Positions 31,737-45,253 of a stretch of DNA of 64,000 nucleotides are shown one piece after another. Location: assembly GCA_018894105.1 (NCBI GenBank), contig CM032122.1, positions 35,061,404 to 35,125,403 of the forward strand, in the 5' to 3' direction. The notes below the pieces were generated by a model. It ran no database searches, was not told where the DNA came from, and saw nothing but the letters and a program-made list of their open reading frames with translations. The DNA is from Jacaranda mimosifolia. Lineage: Eukaryota > Streptophyta > Magnoliopsida > Lamiales > Bignoniaceae. The position numbers and the translations under genes were made by a program. Numbering within the stretch: the stretch's first letter is position 1; every line of letters begins with the position of its first letter.

Positions 31737-34733
31737 AAAGATTTTTTCATAGTATAGATGATGATTTTTAAAAGATTTGTAATAGCACATTATTTTGTAT
31801 CTAGAGTAGAATCTATTTGTATATATTTAACTAGTAATGCATATTTTATTGACAGACTATATTTTGTGCTCTTTGGCAGTTCTCAATTGGGGGAGAACTA
31901 TTTGCATCTCTGTGTTATTTAAAATGGATTTGTCATGCTTTTTTATTTCTTTTATTTATTTAAAAAAGATTTATGGCACTTTCATGCCCTTGCTTTTCAG
32001 ATTCAACATCCAAGGTCCCATCTGGAGAGGTTTGATATGGTGATAACCCCGCAGCATGATTATTACCCACTGACCCCTCATGCACAGGAGCAGGTTCCTC
32101 GCTTTCTCCGGAAATGGATAACACCACATGAACCTCCTGATGGACGTGTTGTATGTACTTCTCCACACATTTACATATTTAGTTTACTTTACGTACTGAG
32201 AATCGTTGCCACTGACTCCTTGCTGTATATTGCTGTGGATGCTTGTTGTCATCGCTCAGGTCCTCACAGTAGGAGCGCTTCATCAAGTAGATTCAGCTGC
32301 CCTTCGTAGTGCGGCTAATGCCTGGCACGATGAGTTTGCACCTCTGCCAAAGCCTTTGCTTGTAGTCAACATTGGAGGGCCCACAAGTAATCTCTCTTCC
32401 GTTTTCCTGGTGTTGCGCCTTTTGATTTTTGTTAAAAGAACTACATATGAAATTAGTAAAGATAAATTTCTGATGAACTGTTTTATTGCATTATTTTTAA
32501 GAAATAATTATCTATACTTGACTATTCACTGTTAGTTTCGCTTAGCTAATTGTATGATTAACAAGATAAGTGGGGAACTGTTAACGGGGTTTTGTTATGG
32601 TGTCATGAGTGATTCTTGGCCTATGGCAAAAGATTGGGAGTCTACCCAACTTGGATTTGGCACTCTGTTCACCTATTGAAATTAAGAAAAGACTACCAGA
32701 ATACGCCTCAGTTACTCTATTGATATGTGCAAAATGTCATGAAATATGTGGTGTCGATTTTTCCTCTTTCTTTAGATTTTAAGAATGGGTTTGGAGTCAT
32801 GTATTCATCATATCAAGTTTCAATGCTGTGGTTGGACCAGTGTACGAGTTGTCTATTTCTTCTTCACACTCCTTGTGTGGTTGATAGATTCACCATCTAT
32901 TGGATTTGTGTCAAATTTGATCCAGTACACTGTTTTTTTGCCTGCATCTCATTAAGTTATGGAATGATTGTGCTTGAAATCTACAAGCATTTTCTCCACC
33001 TTTTGAAGACTTTGCTTCCTTCTTTCTCTCAAGTTATTTCTGGAAATATTTTATGTTTTTATGTTTTATTTTTCTTTGGGAGGGTACTCAAATATTATGT
33101 TGTGAGGAAGGGGGAGTAACAAAGAAAGAAGTGCTATCTTGAAATATGATTTCAGTTATTTGAGGGGTGTGCAAGTCAGGAAACATTTTGGATAGTTGTT
33201 CATATTCTTATGGTTCTATCTATTAATAGGGTACTGCAGATATAGCACAGACCTCGCAAAACAGCTGACTGCATCTCTGCACAATGTTCTCACAAGCTGT
33301 GGAAGTGTGAGGATATCTTTCTCAAGGAGGACACCTGAAAAAGTAAGAAGAACTCCAGTTTTCAGTATTTATCTCTCTCGAGTTCAACTGACCTATAGTC
33401 CGTGTATCTTTGCCCTTCTTTCCCCTACTATTCTGTTTATTGCTTTCTGGTCTGTTTGACAGGTTTCTAACTTGATACTTAAAGAACTTGGAACTCATCC
33501 CAAAATATACATATGGGATGGTGGAGGTACTTCACATTCAGTGAATATATGGGTGATTGATAACTTATTTTGAGACTTGACTGATGTCTAAATTGTCATT
33601 ATCAGAACCTAATCCGCATATGGGACATCTGGCTTGGGCTGATGCTTTTGTAATCACTGCTGATTCAGTTAGTATGTTGAGTGAGGCTTGCAGCACCGGG
33701 TATGCCTGATAACAGTTCTTGATGATTTTGGAAACACGCATGCCAAATATCTGACTGACTCTTTGGTCATTGCAGGAAGCCTGTTTATGTTGTTGGAGCC
33801 GAACGTTGTACATGGAAGTTTGTGGATTTCCATAAGAAGCTAAGAGAAAGAGGCCTGGTTCGACCATTTACAGGTCTTGAGGATGTAAGTGACAGCTAGT
33901 CATCATGTTGTATTTTTGATATCCAGACTGATGATCAGACGGTGATATGTTGGTGCTTCTGTGGAATTTTTTTAGCCGACGAGAAACCCTCTCAACCTCC
34001 CAACCATGCACCAGAAGAGGAACGAGAAAAATATATTTACTGAAAGTGAAAAATAACTGTCTACCAGAAGCTAATTAAATATGAGAAAATTGTTGATTGA
34101 TTGATCATGAAGGAGAGAAGATTTTTGATGAAAAATGGGATATAAGATTATAGCTTTTAACTGCTGATTTTTTAATCTAATTAGTCTTTGATTTTATCAA
34201 CAATTTATTAATCTTGTTTTTGCTTGCATGAGTTTGTGTCGGCTTCCCAAGAATACAAAGAAAATTCACTCTTTGCTCTCTCACAAGCATAGGTAGAAAT
34301 AGCTCTTCTTGTGCTCCAACGGATATCTGAACCATTCAGTATGCTTGATTTTGGTTTAGAATGTTCCATATTCCTCATAACCCGACATATGATTGTTATA
34401 GCAGTTGTCATAATCAGGTGAAATGGTTGAATAGGCTGGGTTACAAAATACTACTAATACTGCAGCTGGATGAAGTCTGAAATTTGACCTATAGCATTAG
34501 TACTTTTGTGAAATTTATCTTCTTGTCTGTTTGAAATGGATTAGCAAGTAAATTATGCATTTGTGTTGAGAATACCCGATTTTATTTTCGGTTGGTTACT
34601 AATTTTTTTTCCGTTCTTTCTTCCATTTTAGATGTCAGAGAGCTGGAGTTATCCTCCTCTAAATGATACTGCAGAGGCTGCCAATCGGGTGCATAAGGCA
34701 CTTGCTGAGCGTGGATGGAGATTACGACCATAG
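27866..34733 (+). CDS. ELM1: ELM1-like mitochondrial fission protein
   Basis: Ten exons join in frame: 27866-28057, 29157-29395, 30869-30965, 32001-32150, 32260-32386, 33230-33342, 33463-33526, 33606-33699, 33776-33884, 34632-34733. They total 1,287 nt, giving 428 residues, against 427 as I recall for Arabidopsis ELM1. Readable blocks include PDIFEGGVYGVIRRAVIIGNGF near the start, SENQSIGLVRALGL, GGINEWLHWLPV, HPRSHLERFDMVITPQHDYYPLTP and ESWSYPPLNDTAEAA near the end. ELM1 is plant-specific, sits on the mitochondrial outer surface and recruits the dynamin DRP3A for division. The protein has a DUF1022/GT-B-like fold. All introns are GT-AG; introns 1-3 exceed 1 kb and contain AT-rich filler only. 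MULE-B ends about 1.1 kb upstream of the start codon. Confidence 0.95.
31690..31735. repeat. (TTTTC)n tract in ELM1 intron 3
   Basis: Pentanucleotide TTTTC/TTTCT run ending in a T run, within an intron and about 270 bp before the next acceptor. Confidence 0.8.
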
Positions 34734-36216
34734 GGACCGTTTATTTGTACTGTTGGTTTGTGGCAAAGTACTATAGGGGACATGTTTTTTCTGTAGCCAT
34801 TTCTATTACTACTTTCTATTAAACAGAGAAAGAAAGAAAGAAAGAACCACAGTATATATGCTTGATGTTGATGAGCTTGAGCAGCAGTTGCAATTCTTTA
34901 CCTCTATTGGGGGTTTTGATTCTTGTAAAATAAAAGTCAGCTTTTTTCATAACCCGGCTTGTAAATTATGAATAGTGAGTGATACCTTGACAGAAAAATC
35001 TCAGTTGGCTGCAAATTTGAATTTTGTGAAATCAAAATAATTTACTGTTGGTTCAGATGCATAATTTCTATTTGTTGTATTATGGATCCTTATTCTTCTA
35101 TTTCTTTGTACAAAGCTTGGCCTGCGTGATGTGCCCGAGTGCTCTATATATTAAAATCTTGGTAATGTTCACTCTGCGTGTATAAAGATATTTAAATTCG
35201 TTTTTTATTTTTTATTTTTCGATTTTTACAATGTTGAAAACATTCTTGAATTAGTAGGGTAGAATGATCAATTTAATGACTTAATGTAGATGATGTATTT
35301 ATTTACATTAGTTAAAAATCATGATTAGAATTTATTGTGGGTGTTTTTAATTTGAAGAAAGATAAAATTGTTTAATTAATTGGTGAATTTTAATTATTTT
35401 CAAATTGACAGAGCGAGGGTTTTAGTTAACAAAATAAGTGCATAAGTTTGAAAATTATGGTTATAGATATATAAAATAGTAATATTTTTTGCTAAGATGA
35501 TCGAAACAAACACGTTTTTTAAGTTTTGGATGGCAGAAAAATGAAAATATAAACAAACACAATTATTTTCCATTCAAATCTTTATGAGCATCTCAAAAGG
35601 TAAACTTTTATATTATTTTTTTATTTTTAATTTGCAGTTTATTTTATACAATCTATTGTATATTAAATAGATCGCTCATACGTTTCAAGATTTTTTTTTT
35701 TTTTTTGTTTAAATAAATTTGGTATGCATATTGAAATATTCCTTTGATTGCTTTCATGAATATAATTGAACTTTAACTAATTGAGCACCTCATTGGTAAG
35801 GATTGGTCTAAACTCGAAATATGCTCCCGCTGACAATAATAATTCCCACTGCTCCATTCATATAAATACTTTATCAGAAACATTATTTGTTAAATTTATT
35901 CTAAACTTTGTATGTTTTAAGTGTTATTTAATTTTTTATCATCTCTTCGATTTTTGATTGGATTTAATCATCAAAAGATATCGATAAATTAAAATAAAAG
36001 ATTCAATCCACTTCAATTATGCAAACTTGCATCAAGTTTTTTCTCATCAACAATGTCAACACATGCAAAAGCTTGAAATCCTTAGTACAAATACTGGTGG
36101 AGCAAGTTCAGCAACAACTCCACCATCACTAATACCTAAAACACGCATATATCTTCGATCCCATAATATATATCAAACTAATCCATTTGCATAATCTGCT
36201 TCTCTGCTCAATCCGC
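34734..36216. other. Intergenic between ELM1 and CASP
   Basis: Begins with the ELM1 3' untranslated region, including an (AAAG)n run near 34827. The rest is AT-rich with no coding frame. A second TATA-like word (CATATAAATAC, about 35858) lies well upstream of the CASP start. Confidence 0.5.
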
Positions 36217-36223
36217 TATAAAT
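36217..36223 (+). promoter_or_regulatory. Putative TATA box of the CASP gene
   Basis: TATAAAT in a CCGC context, about 75 bp before the start codon, which would give a 5' leader of about 45 bases. Confidence 0.45.
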
Positions 36224-36292
36224 TCCCACATGCCCACCATTCTTGTTTTAATTAATTCCCAAAGAGAAACATTGAGAAAAAATAGTTAGCCG

Positions 36293-37190
36293 ATGGATTC
36301 CACAAAGACCAGCGGCAGTACTCACGAAACAGCCATCAACATCAATCATGACCAGTCCAAGTCCACCAAAACAGCAAAACCTGTGGCCTACACCGCCACC
36401 ACAACGGCAGCTCCGCTACACCCACAAGCCAGGTGGAAGAGAGGAGTAGCCATCTTCGACTTTATTCTCAGGATTTGCGCCCTTGTTGCTGCTTTGGCTG
36501 CCACCGCCACCATGGGAACCACAGACCAAACTCTGCCTTTCTTCACTCAGTTCTTCCAGTTTCAAGCCAGCTATGATGACCTACCCACCTTCACGTATCT
36601 ATCTATATATATATACACCCTTTTATTCTATATATATTTTTTGGATTCTTCTATATTACTTGAATATTTCACAGTAGCTACTTAATTAGTTCTCATGCAT
36701 ATATGAAAATACGTGCAGGTTCTTCGTGGTGGCCAATGCGATTGCTAGTGGCTACTTAGTTCTGTCCTTGCCTTTCTCGATTGTGGCCATTGTCCGTCCC
36801 CATGCAGTTGGAGTAAAGCTTCTTCTCCTCATCTTGGACACGGTAAGCCATATATATATAGTTCTACTCATGATCTTGAATATATATATATATATATATA
36901 TATATTAACCCCATTTGTTTTTGTTTATGTTTATGTAATGTTATCGAATATTATATAATTTGTGGCGCACGCAGGTGGTGATGGCATTTACGACGGCAGC
37001 GGCGGCGGCGGCTGCAGCGATTGTGTACTTAGCCCACAATGGGAATTCCAACACAAACTGGTTCGCCATTTGCCAGCAGTTCACCGACTTCTGCCAGCGC
37101 GTCAGCGGCGCTGTGGTGGCTTCCTTCGTCGCTGCAGTCATCTTCATATTCTTGGTTGTGCTGTCCGCTGCGGCTCTTCGCAGGCACTGA
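36293..37190 (+). CDS. CASP: Casparian strip membrane domain protein (CASP)
   Basis: Three exons (36293-36594, 36719-36842, 36975-37190) give 213 residues. Four membrane segments are visible: about 50-75 with the conserved Arg R60, 102-127, 134-162 with the conserved Asp D141, and 185-211. The first extracellular loop carries [21 protein letters not shown], the signature of true CASPs rather than CASP-like proteins. The second loop has a Cys pair in [14 protein letters not shown]. The N-terminus is cytosolic and Ser/Thr-rich. CASPs polymerise in the endodermal plasma membrane and guide lignin deposition at the Casparian strip, so root endodermis expression under MYB36 is expected by family. 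The GC-rich exon 3 encodes an eight-alanine run. Neighbouring OTLD1 and CPA suggest orthology to Arabidopsis CASP3. Confidence 0.93.
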
Positions 37191-38067
37191 TCATGATTCA
37201 TCACATATATAACACATATAATTATGGCTGCTCTATATTATACCATATTTGTCAGTTTATAAATATTCTTGTGTTGCTTTTTATATATAAATGTGTGGTT
37301 AAATATTGTAATTCCAACTCTTATTTTGGAGTTCTACTGATAAATGGTGAGAGTTAAATGTTCATCATGAATATATATGGTGTAATCTGAATTGTTTTGA
37401 TCAGTTTAAATCTTCTATTCCATTCTCTATTTCATTTCATGAATATATGACATGTGTATTAAATTTTTTTTTATAAAAATAATTGATTAAAAATTAAATA
37501 TACTTGACATAAATACAACAAGTTAAAATAGGAGATGAAATAATGAATGAAATAGAGAATTTAATGATTTTGGCAATTTAGTATCTACAGTGTTATTGCA
37601 TATAAATATCATATACAATAAATTTATAGTTGTTACGCGATATTAAAATTTTAAAAATAATAATTGATATGTCTGAAAGATGGAGTTATAATTTTTTAAT
37701 TCACATTTTAAAATTTTGGGAAAAAAAATGTATAATGTGCATGCTTATGTTTATTTACGGTGTAAAATAAAAAACAAAACAACTAAGGAATAATGATAAA
37801 TATCTAAATTGATAACAATCAATCTAATAACATTTCATTTGCAGATAGAGATTGTTAATAACAATAATGGATAATCTGTTATTATATATGAGCATGAAAT
37901 GTAACCTAGTATTGGTTAAAAAGGTTAAATGATGATATAGTTAGTTCAACTTTCAATTCTATGTTAAGTTCATAATTCTTGCAATAATGAGTGTTTAAGT
38001 TATGTAAACACGTGTAAAGAAAAAAAAATAGAATTCATTAAAAATCGTACTTCAATTCAAGAATCTT
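37191..38067. other. Intergenic downstream of CASP
   Basis: The CASP 3' region followed by AT-rich DNA without open frames. Nothing else could be supported. Confidence 0.5.
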
Positions 38068-38340
38068 GGGAATGTTTGGTTATAATTATTTAATTCTATT
38101 TTCACCTTAAAAACTTAACAAAAAAGTATTAATTTGATTGTTACAATGAAAAATAACTCCCCCCCAAAATAAATTAACATACCACCATTCTCCAAAATAG
38201 TTTTATAATTATTTCCCAAAATATAATAAAAAATCTATTACATTTCCCAACATAATTTTCACATTTTTCAATCATACTTATAACATTCATTCCCCCAAAA
38301 TACATACTAAATCAAACATAAAACGTAACCAAACATTACC
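38068..38340. mobile_element. MITE with GGNAATGTTTGGTTA ends
   Basis: A 273-bp element whose ends are inverted (GGGAATGTTTGGTTATAATT against GGTAATGTTTGGTTACGTTT), with no coding capacity. The flanks (CTT and TTT) give only an imperfect 3-bp duplication, so Tourist type is a guess. A diverged relative seems to lie at 26950-27130. Confidence 0.6.
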
Positions 38341-38361
38341 TTTGGTTCTAAAAAAAAATTA

Positions 38362-38733
38362 GTGCTCATTTGGTTTTGTTTTCAAACACCATTTTCATTT
38401 TATGCTGAAACTGAAAACAGAAAACTATCAACTTCTCCCTTATTTTCACAAATATTTTATTTTTAAAATATTCTCTAAAACACACTATAACATTTCATCT
38501 CCATTTTCAATTTTTATCACTTTTTATTTTCTTCTACTCATATTTACATGATTTTTAATACAAAAATATTACATTTTTCAAATACAACTCATTTTCAACC
38601 CTATATAATCATTACATTTTAAACAAAACCTTCAAAAAATATTTTATTTTTAAATTTAAATTTATAATTAACTTTTCACTATTTATTTTTACTAAAAAAT
38701 AAAAATATCTTCATAAAACAAATTCAAGCCGCC
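38362..38733. mobile_element. Tourist-like MITE, second copy
   Basis: 372 bp flanked by TTA on both sides (38359-38361, 38734-38736), with weak inverted ends GTGCTCATTTGGTTTTG and GGCGGCTTGAATTTG. Its reverse complement shares interior wording with 16849-17347. It is separated from the preceding MITE by only about 20 bp. Confidence 0.5.
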
Positions 38734-38925
38734 TTAATCTTGGGATGATTTACAATATTGAATTTCTATTTTCTTTTATTTTTAAAAAATAAATTCCAAA
38801 GTCACGTGCCCTGTTTATGCAATTTTCTTCTTCTTTAAAACTCAGCCTCCCGTTTTCACTCACTCGCCAACAAAGCCACTTTCCTCATCTTTCTCTACAG
38901 TTTCTCTCTCTACCTATACATACAC

Positions 38926-38935
38926 ATATATAAAT
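38926..38935 (+). promoter_or_regulatory. Putative TATA box of OTLD1
   Basis: ATATATAAAT sits between a CT-rich block (38870-38915) and a CA-rich stretch. Transcription would start near 38960. A 5' leader intron is likely, with donor AAGTGAGC near 39052 and acceptor TGCAG near 39633, ending about 330 bp before the start codon. Confidence 0.45.
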
Positions 38936-39961
38936 CCACACACACACAACACACACTTTCTTGGTCCTGAAGTTATATTGCATTAGGTGCGCCTCAGAAA
39001 CACTTCCGGTAGAACAACACTCCAACTCTTCTTGCTTCGTCATCGCTGACTCAAGTGAGCCACTTCACTCGCAATCGGTCAACTCTTGGGCTGTTTGTTT
39101 TTCTTTTTCTTTTTCTTTTTTTCGTGTTCTATTCAATTCGCCTATTAATTTTCGAATTGGATTTGTGTTTATGTATGCTATAAGAATTGATTTTCTCCAT
39201 GTTATTGGATTGACGCTTGTTCTCCGGGAATTCCGAATCTTGAAACCTGTTTGGTTTTGCCTCAGGGCCGATTATTGTTTAGGTTGATCTGCACGTCAAT
39301 AACCTTGAACTATTTTCTTAGTTTGGTTTGGTTTTCTGTTGATTTAGAAGTTTTTGGGGTTTTTCTTTTTGATCTTTTTTGATGCCGCGTAGTGAAATTC
39401 TCACCTCTTTTAGCTAATTTGATTCTTTCCATTTGTTTATTTCTAGGATATATTACTTTTTTAGCCTTTTATGACATATTGAAGCTCAATTAGGCGTTTT
39501 GCAGTTGATTCTGTACTTACTGTTGTTTTGTTGGATTTTTATCTCGTGGCTTTGGTTTATGTCCTTTTCCTTTGTTTGGCATAAATATTCGAAATTATTG
39601 ATTTCTTTGTTGGTTTATTGTATCGAAAATGCAGGTTTGAGATTGTTGAGGTGAAATTTGTAATCCAGGATTTTGTCACCGGTAAATTCAAGTACTTTAT
39701 CTGAAAGAGGGTTTATTGTTTAAGAATAAAAGATTTGGAGGTCTAGGTCTCATGAGAATTGTTAGGGGAATGCAGAAACCGACTTGCGAGGATCAGAGCT
39801 TAGCTTGCTGGAAAAACAAATCACTCAGCCGAGGAATTGGTGTGACTGCACCCAAGGCCAGAAAGCGCGACAAATTGAAACCTGCACTTATGTATCTCTA
39901 ATTTTTGGTGAAAATAAAGAACAAAAATACTTGGCATTGAGTTTGAAGAAAAGGGGAAATA

Positions 39962-42900
39962 ATGACTCGGATTTTTGTCCAGAGAGGTTCTTCTGGTTCG
40001 TCATCTTCGTCCAGCCAAAACAGATCATCAGCATTGGTGACAGTGTCCAATCCGTCGTCTTCTTCAGCTTCACCACAGCAGCAGGGTACAAGCACTCCAC
40101 AGGTTGTTCCAGTGGTGGATGGTGAGAGTTTGGTAGAAGAAGGACAAGATCAAATTGTTGATGAACTACCAGAATGCAGTGGTGTTTTAGACAGCATAAG
40201 CAACGGAAAAAAGAGTGAGGATCTTTCTCCAGAAAGCTTGAATGGTGATGGAGAAAAAATTGAGGACAATGAGCAGGTGCTTAATGATGATGGTGTGGGT
40301 TCTGGAAACTTTGTACAAGAGTTTGGTGGATTGACAGCTGTTGTGGAGGAAACTGATGCTATGATTGGAAGTTCCTTCCAGATGGTTACTGGCAGTTCAC
40401 ATCCTCCACCTCCTCCTATTCCTCCTCCAAAGCCTTCTTCAGTGAACTCTAATTCTAGGAGATCTGCATCTGGTGACTCAAATGCTTCGCGGATAGGGTC
40501 ATCTAGGAGACCTGCATGTTGGCCTGGTGTATCAATTAGGTCGTCACCAACTGGATCTCGTCCATCTTCACCTAGGTCTCATTGTGAGGGTGAAGGATAT
40601 AACAGCGCTGATGAGCAGAGCCCTCGCTATAGTTTTTCCTATGATGATGCAGTGAGTTTGATCTGGTCTTACTTATGAAATGAAGTTTGCTTTCTGTAAT
40701 ACAGACTGGTTCCAAATTCCAAGTCTATCTTTGGATTTTTCAGCTATTACCTTGCTTTTTCAATATTTCTTGAATCTTGATGAGGAATTAGTTAACAGAT
40801 TCTTACCAACTCACTGAGTTTCACATTATTAATATCTAAGTATCGCAATTAGTTGTTGATTAACAGTTGGCTCAAATTTTAAACTGCTGATTAGTGACAC
40901 TTGTTAATTTTCCAAGGCTGCATGCTATTCTCTGTTAGTCTGCTTCGAGCTAGAAAGGATTGTAGTACAATTGAGATTGTGGGCGGACTAGTATGGTAAA
41001 GGGAACATGTTTTATCTGTTGCAGGAAAGAGAACACCAATTTGAGATTGATTTAAAGCGGGTTAAGGGCTTGGAAGTGAGAAAGATGCTAGAGGATGGGA
41101 ATTGTCTCTTTCGTGCTGTTGCAGATCAAGTATATGGTGACTCTGAACAGTATGATTTGGTTAGGCAGATGTGCATTGACTACATGGTATGAGAGGTTTT
41201 GTTTTCTTATGCTCATGAGTGGTACCATTCTCGTTTGTGCCTATAGCCAATACCTTCTGTATTTGAGTGGAAAAAGAGTTGTTCTTTGACTTTTAACTTC
41301 AACAGATGCTATACTCTCAGTTTTTGAAAATCCTAATTATATTTTGCTGATCCTTCCTCAAGTGGTATTACCTACTGTTTAGAAGGATTGCTTTAATTTC
41401 TTCTTTGATTTTTAAGATAATGTAATTTTTCTTTTTAAATTACTGATGAACCATTTGAAATGTTACATTATTTTTATCATGATTCAATCGCAGGAGAGTT
41501 GAGTGACATTATGATTGATCCCGTGAATGAATATTTTCTAATTTTCTATGAACTTTCAGTTTTCCTTTTCTGACATCTATTTTTTCTTTGTCTACTGTTC
41601 CTCATGCTATTTTAATAATTTGCAATATTGTTGACAATAAAATAGTTGGATCTTGATTTGTTATAGACAGCTTATAGAAGTGTTATTGTTTTGCAGTTGA
41701 GTTAAAAGTATTTTTTCACATGTGCATTTACTTCTGTAACTGATTGCCAATTTTCACATGTTACTTCAAGTAACAAGAGTGATCATCAAAAACCCAAACT
41801 AATTGAAATGGATGCATGGCACAGCATTTTCAGTTAAGAAAACATTAAGATGACTGATCAAATTACGTGATATATAACTTTCCATCTTTAATTTTTTGAA
41901 ATGGCATTTTCTAATCTATTTAACTGTTTAGCTGCATTTTACATGTGTAGCTCCGGTAACATGATTACAATATGATATGGACATGGTGACACAAAAATTA
42001 TCAAGAAACATAGGACATGACTTGGCTGTGAACGTTAATTAAGAAAACGTAGTTAAATTATTATTGAAGAACTATAATTCTGATATATTTAGTAATTTAA
42101 ATCAGAGGTCTTCTTAGTGTTGTACATGTTAAGTGAATGCAAGTTGGCTTTATATATAGAATAGAAGGAAGTCATAATACAATAAAACAGCAATATATTA
42201 AATTAAGAGTGAATTACGACATAAACTACTTACTGGAGTAATCAAAATGGTCTAGCTCTGAACAATTGTTAGGTTGTGGATGTTGCATAGTTCGTGTTTA
42301 ACTAATGTAGCACATGTCTAATAAGTTAGAAGTTCTGAAACGTGCACACTTTTTATTTATTTGGACACATTTTAGTGTGTTCAATCACATGTAAAGAAGG
42401 GCCCACGAGTGCCATGTTGTCCATGACAAGTGTTGAACTGAGTTTTAGAGCTGCCTGTGTATTGTAGCTGTTCAGTATGATGTGAATTCTGGCAAAAGAA
42501 ACAAGAAGTTTCATTAAAGCTAATGTGCCATTTTCTCCAAATTCAGATAAAAATTTCAACCAGCCAGAAGATTAATTCTATACCCAATGTATATGACCTT
42601 GTGAGTAGGTGTTTAATAATGAAACACCCACTTGCATTTTTATTCATTAAAAGGAAAGGCCAAATCTAACTTTCCATGTGAGCTTTGTTTAGCTGTCTTT
42701 AATTTTCAGATCTGTCTAGGAGTGGTATGCTGGAGTTTCTCGTGAATGGTTGTTCTGATTTATGATTTTCATTTGGTATTCTGCATGTGTTTCAGACAAT
42801 TGAAGTGATGACTGTGTGAAAATTTTGTGTTGCAAGAGAGGGCTTTATTTTCTTGAAAGTCCTCCAGTTGCTTTTTTATGCCCCACTAGAAAGTAACAGA

Positions 42901-45253
42901 TTTTTGTTTGTGCAGGAGCGAGAAAGAGATCACTTCTCTCAGTTTATAACAGAAGGTTTTACTTCCTATTGTAAGAGGAAGAGAAGAGATAAGGTATGTA
43001 GTGGATTTCTTTGCATTTTTGTAAAGCTTCTCTAGCGTGTCTTCCAAACAGCAACTTAGGTTGCTTTTCAAGAATTATGTATTTGGTGTTCGCTGCAACC
43101 TTGTGGAATGATATAACTCCATCAGGTTTCTGAAAGCACACCTCATTAACTGTAATGCAACAGCTCTGTATTTAAGAGATGGCTTAGCATTAATAACATT
43201 ACAGGTTGAAATGAAACTGGGTCAATCGGGTATGAGTGCTTGCTATCTTGGATATTTTCTGATAAATGCAGTGCTTGTTTTAAGAAGACGTGGTAACAGG
43301 ATAAAGCAAAATGGAATATGAAAATCAGTTTAATTGATTCCCTGTGTGCAAAATATTCTTATACGACTTCCATCGAAGATGTCTTTTTTAGGTCAAATTA
43401 TAGATTAAAGCTGGGTGAGTGGATTTAGATGCTTACAATGACATTCTTTGGATTCTCTCATGGATTTCCTCTAAAGATTCTCTCCAATGGCAATAATCCA
43501 TTATAGACAAAGGTTAGGCATGCTCTAATAACAATCCCTGAGATGTTGTGCTTATACTTTTAAAATGAAGATGAAAGAAGTAAATTGAGTTTTCTCTGAA
43601 CCGTTTTCTCTTTTATGCAGCATAAGGTGGCTTTATCTTTTACTTATAGAGGAAAGAAAAATATGATGAAGAATTTTGAAATATATTATCACCATGTCTT
43701 TATCATTTAACTGTAAGCGTAAATCTAGAAATTCAAGTATAGGGAACATATCTATCCAGATGATACATAAGATTGAGAAGTGTATTCTTTAGTTATTTAA
43801 ACTCTTATGATGTTATTGTGCTTCTTGAGCGGATGGTGGCTGAATCTCTGAATTATTTGCCTTTTCTATTTCCCTAAACTAAATACAATAGTAGGGTAAG
43901 AAAAAAGAAATTCCGCAACCCCCCAACACATTACTTTTTCTTTTCTTTTTTCCATTTTTTTTTCCCTCTCTTTTTTGGAAAATGAAATGCATGCTCCAGT
44001 TATAAGGCATAGTTCCTACAATAATTATTCATATGGATTCCCATATTATTTGCAGGTTTATGGGAACAATGTGGAGATCCAAGCTTTATCAGAAATGTAC
44101 AATCGGCCTATTCATATATATTCTTACAGTTTAGGTGCTTTACCTGTAAAAGATTATGTTTTTGACATTGACATTTATTTTGTTGAGTCTTCTTTCTGTT
44201 TAATCTGCTGTTTAAGTTTCCTGGTTTCTGTTATGCAGAACCTATCAATATATTCCATGGGAGCTATAATACGGACACACCTCCTATACGGCTAAGTTAT
44301 CATCATGGAAATCACTATAATTCCCTTGTTGATCCACGTCGGCTTACTGTCGGTGCTGGACTTGGATTTAGCAGCCTGCAGGGGGTATGTGTGTATCTAT
44401 TTCCCAGCTGGTACAGAAACACGCACAAAATAGTCTGTCTATTTACCTAAATCTTCAGAAGCCATGGCAAAAATGGGAACTCCATGCTGAAGTTTAATAT
44501 TAGTACCATATCTACAGTCTCACCATCATTATTGTATCTCCTTTCAGTTGGGTAGTTCAGTCACTAATTTTGTGGTTTAAATGACAGACGAATATCGATA
44601 AAGATCAGGTCAAAGCAGCTATCAGAGCTCAACAGGATCAACAGATTGATAATGTAAGTGTGCTTATTTGTCACAGAGATCGATCTTACATTCTGTGTAT
44701 GCTGAATTAGACAAAATTCTCTCTTTTGCAGGCACTTCTTGCTGAGGGGCGTTTCTATTCAGATCTTGAACTGACTGAAAAGGAAATTGAACACATGGTG
44801 ATGGAAGCTTCAAGGGCAGAGTATCTTGCTGATGAAAAGTTCAAGCAACGCCTAGGTTATACAGAGTCATCAACTTCTGTAGCTGAACCATCATCTTCTG
44901 CAGCTAGTGAGTGTTTGTGTTGAACTTTGCAGTTATTTGAGTTAATCTATGATATGTTGAGTTGAATTTTCATTGAGGTAGGGTTATTGGTTAGAATCCT
45001 GCACTAAATTTGGCCAACTTACTGCTGAATATCAGGATCATCGGGAAGTGATACAAGGAAGGAAGGAGGGGATGGGTTTGGTTTGCCAGGTTCAGCTCAG
45101 AGTGACAGCATGCAGATTATGTTGTCCATGGGATTCAGCTATTTGCAGGTGATTGAGGCTTACAGCATTTTTGGAGATGATGTGGATTCAATGGTCTGCT
45201 ACTTAATTGAAACAAGCAGTAATGGCAGACGTAAAGGCAAGGCAACCAAATGA
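39962..45253 (+). CDS. OTLD1: OTU-domain histone deubiquitinase OTLD1 (OTU6)
   Basis: Eight exons (39962-40651, 41025-41186, 42916-42993, 44056-44134, 44239-44384, 44588-44653, 44732-44906, 45036-45253) total 1,614 nt, giving 537 residues. Exon 1 (230 residues) is Ser/Pro-rich and probably disordered. The OTU cysteine protease domain follows, with the catalytic block EDGNCLFRAVADQVYG (D254, C257) and the His block YHHGNHYNSLVDP (H362). A helical region has ALLAEGRFYSDLELTEKEIE. The C-terminus is UBA-like (MQIMLSMGFSYLQVIEAYSIFGDDVDSMV, about 486-520). In Arabidopsis OTLD1 removes ubiquitin from histone H2B at target promoters and works with the demethylase KDM1C. Intron 2 (1.7 kb) contains nothing recognisable. 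Confidence 0.94.

Noticed and set aside
36941..37204. Minus-strand open frame opposite CASP exon 3
   Set aside because: Antisense of the alanine-rich exon; the plus strand has splice sites and CASP motifs.
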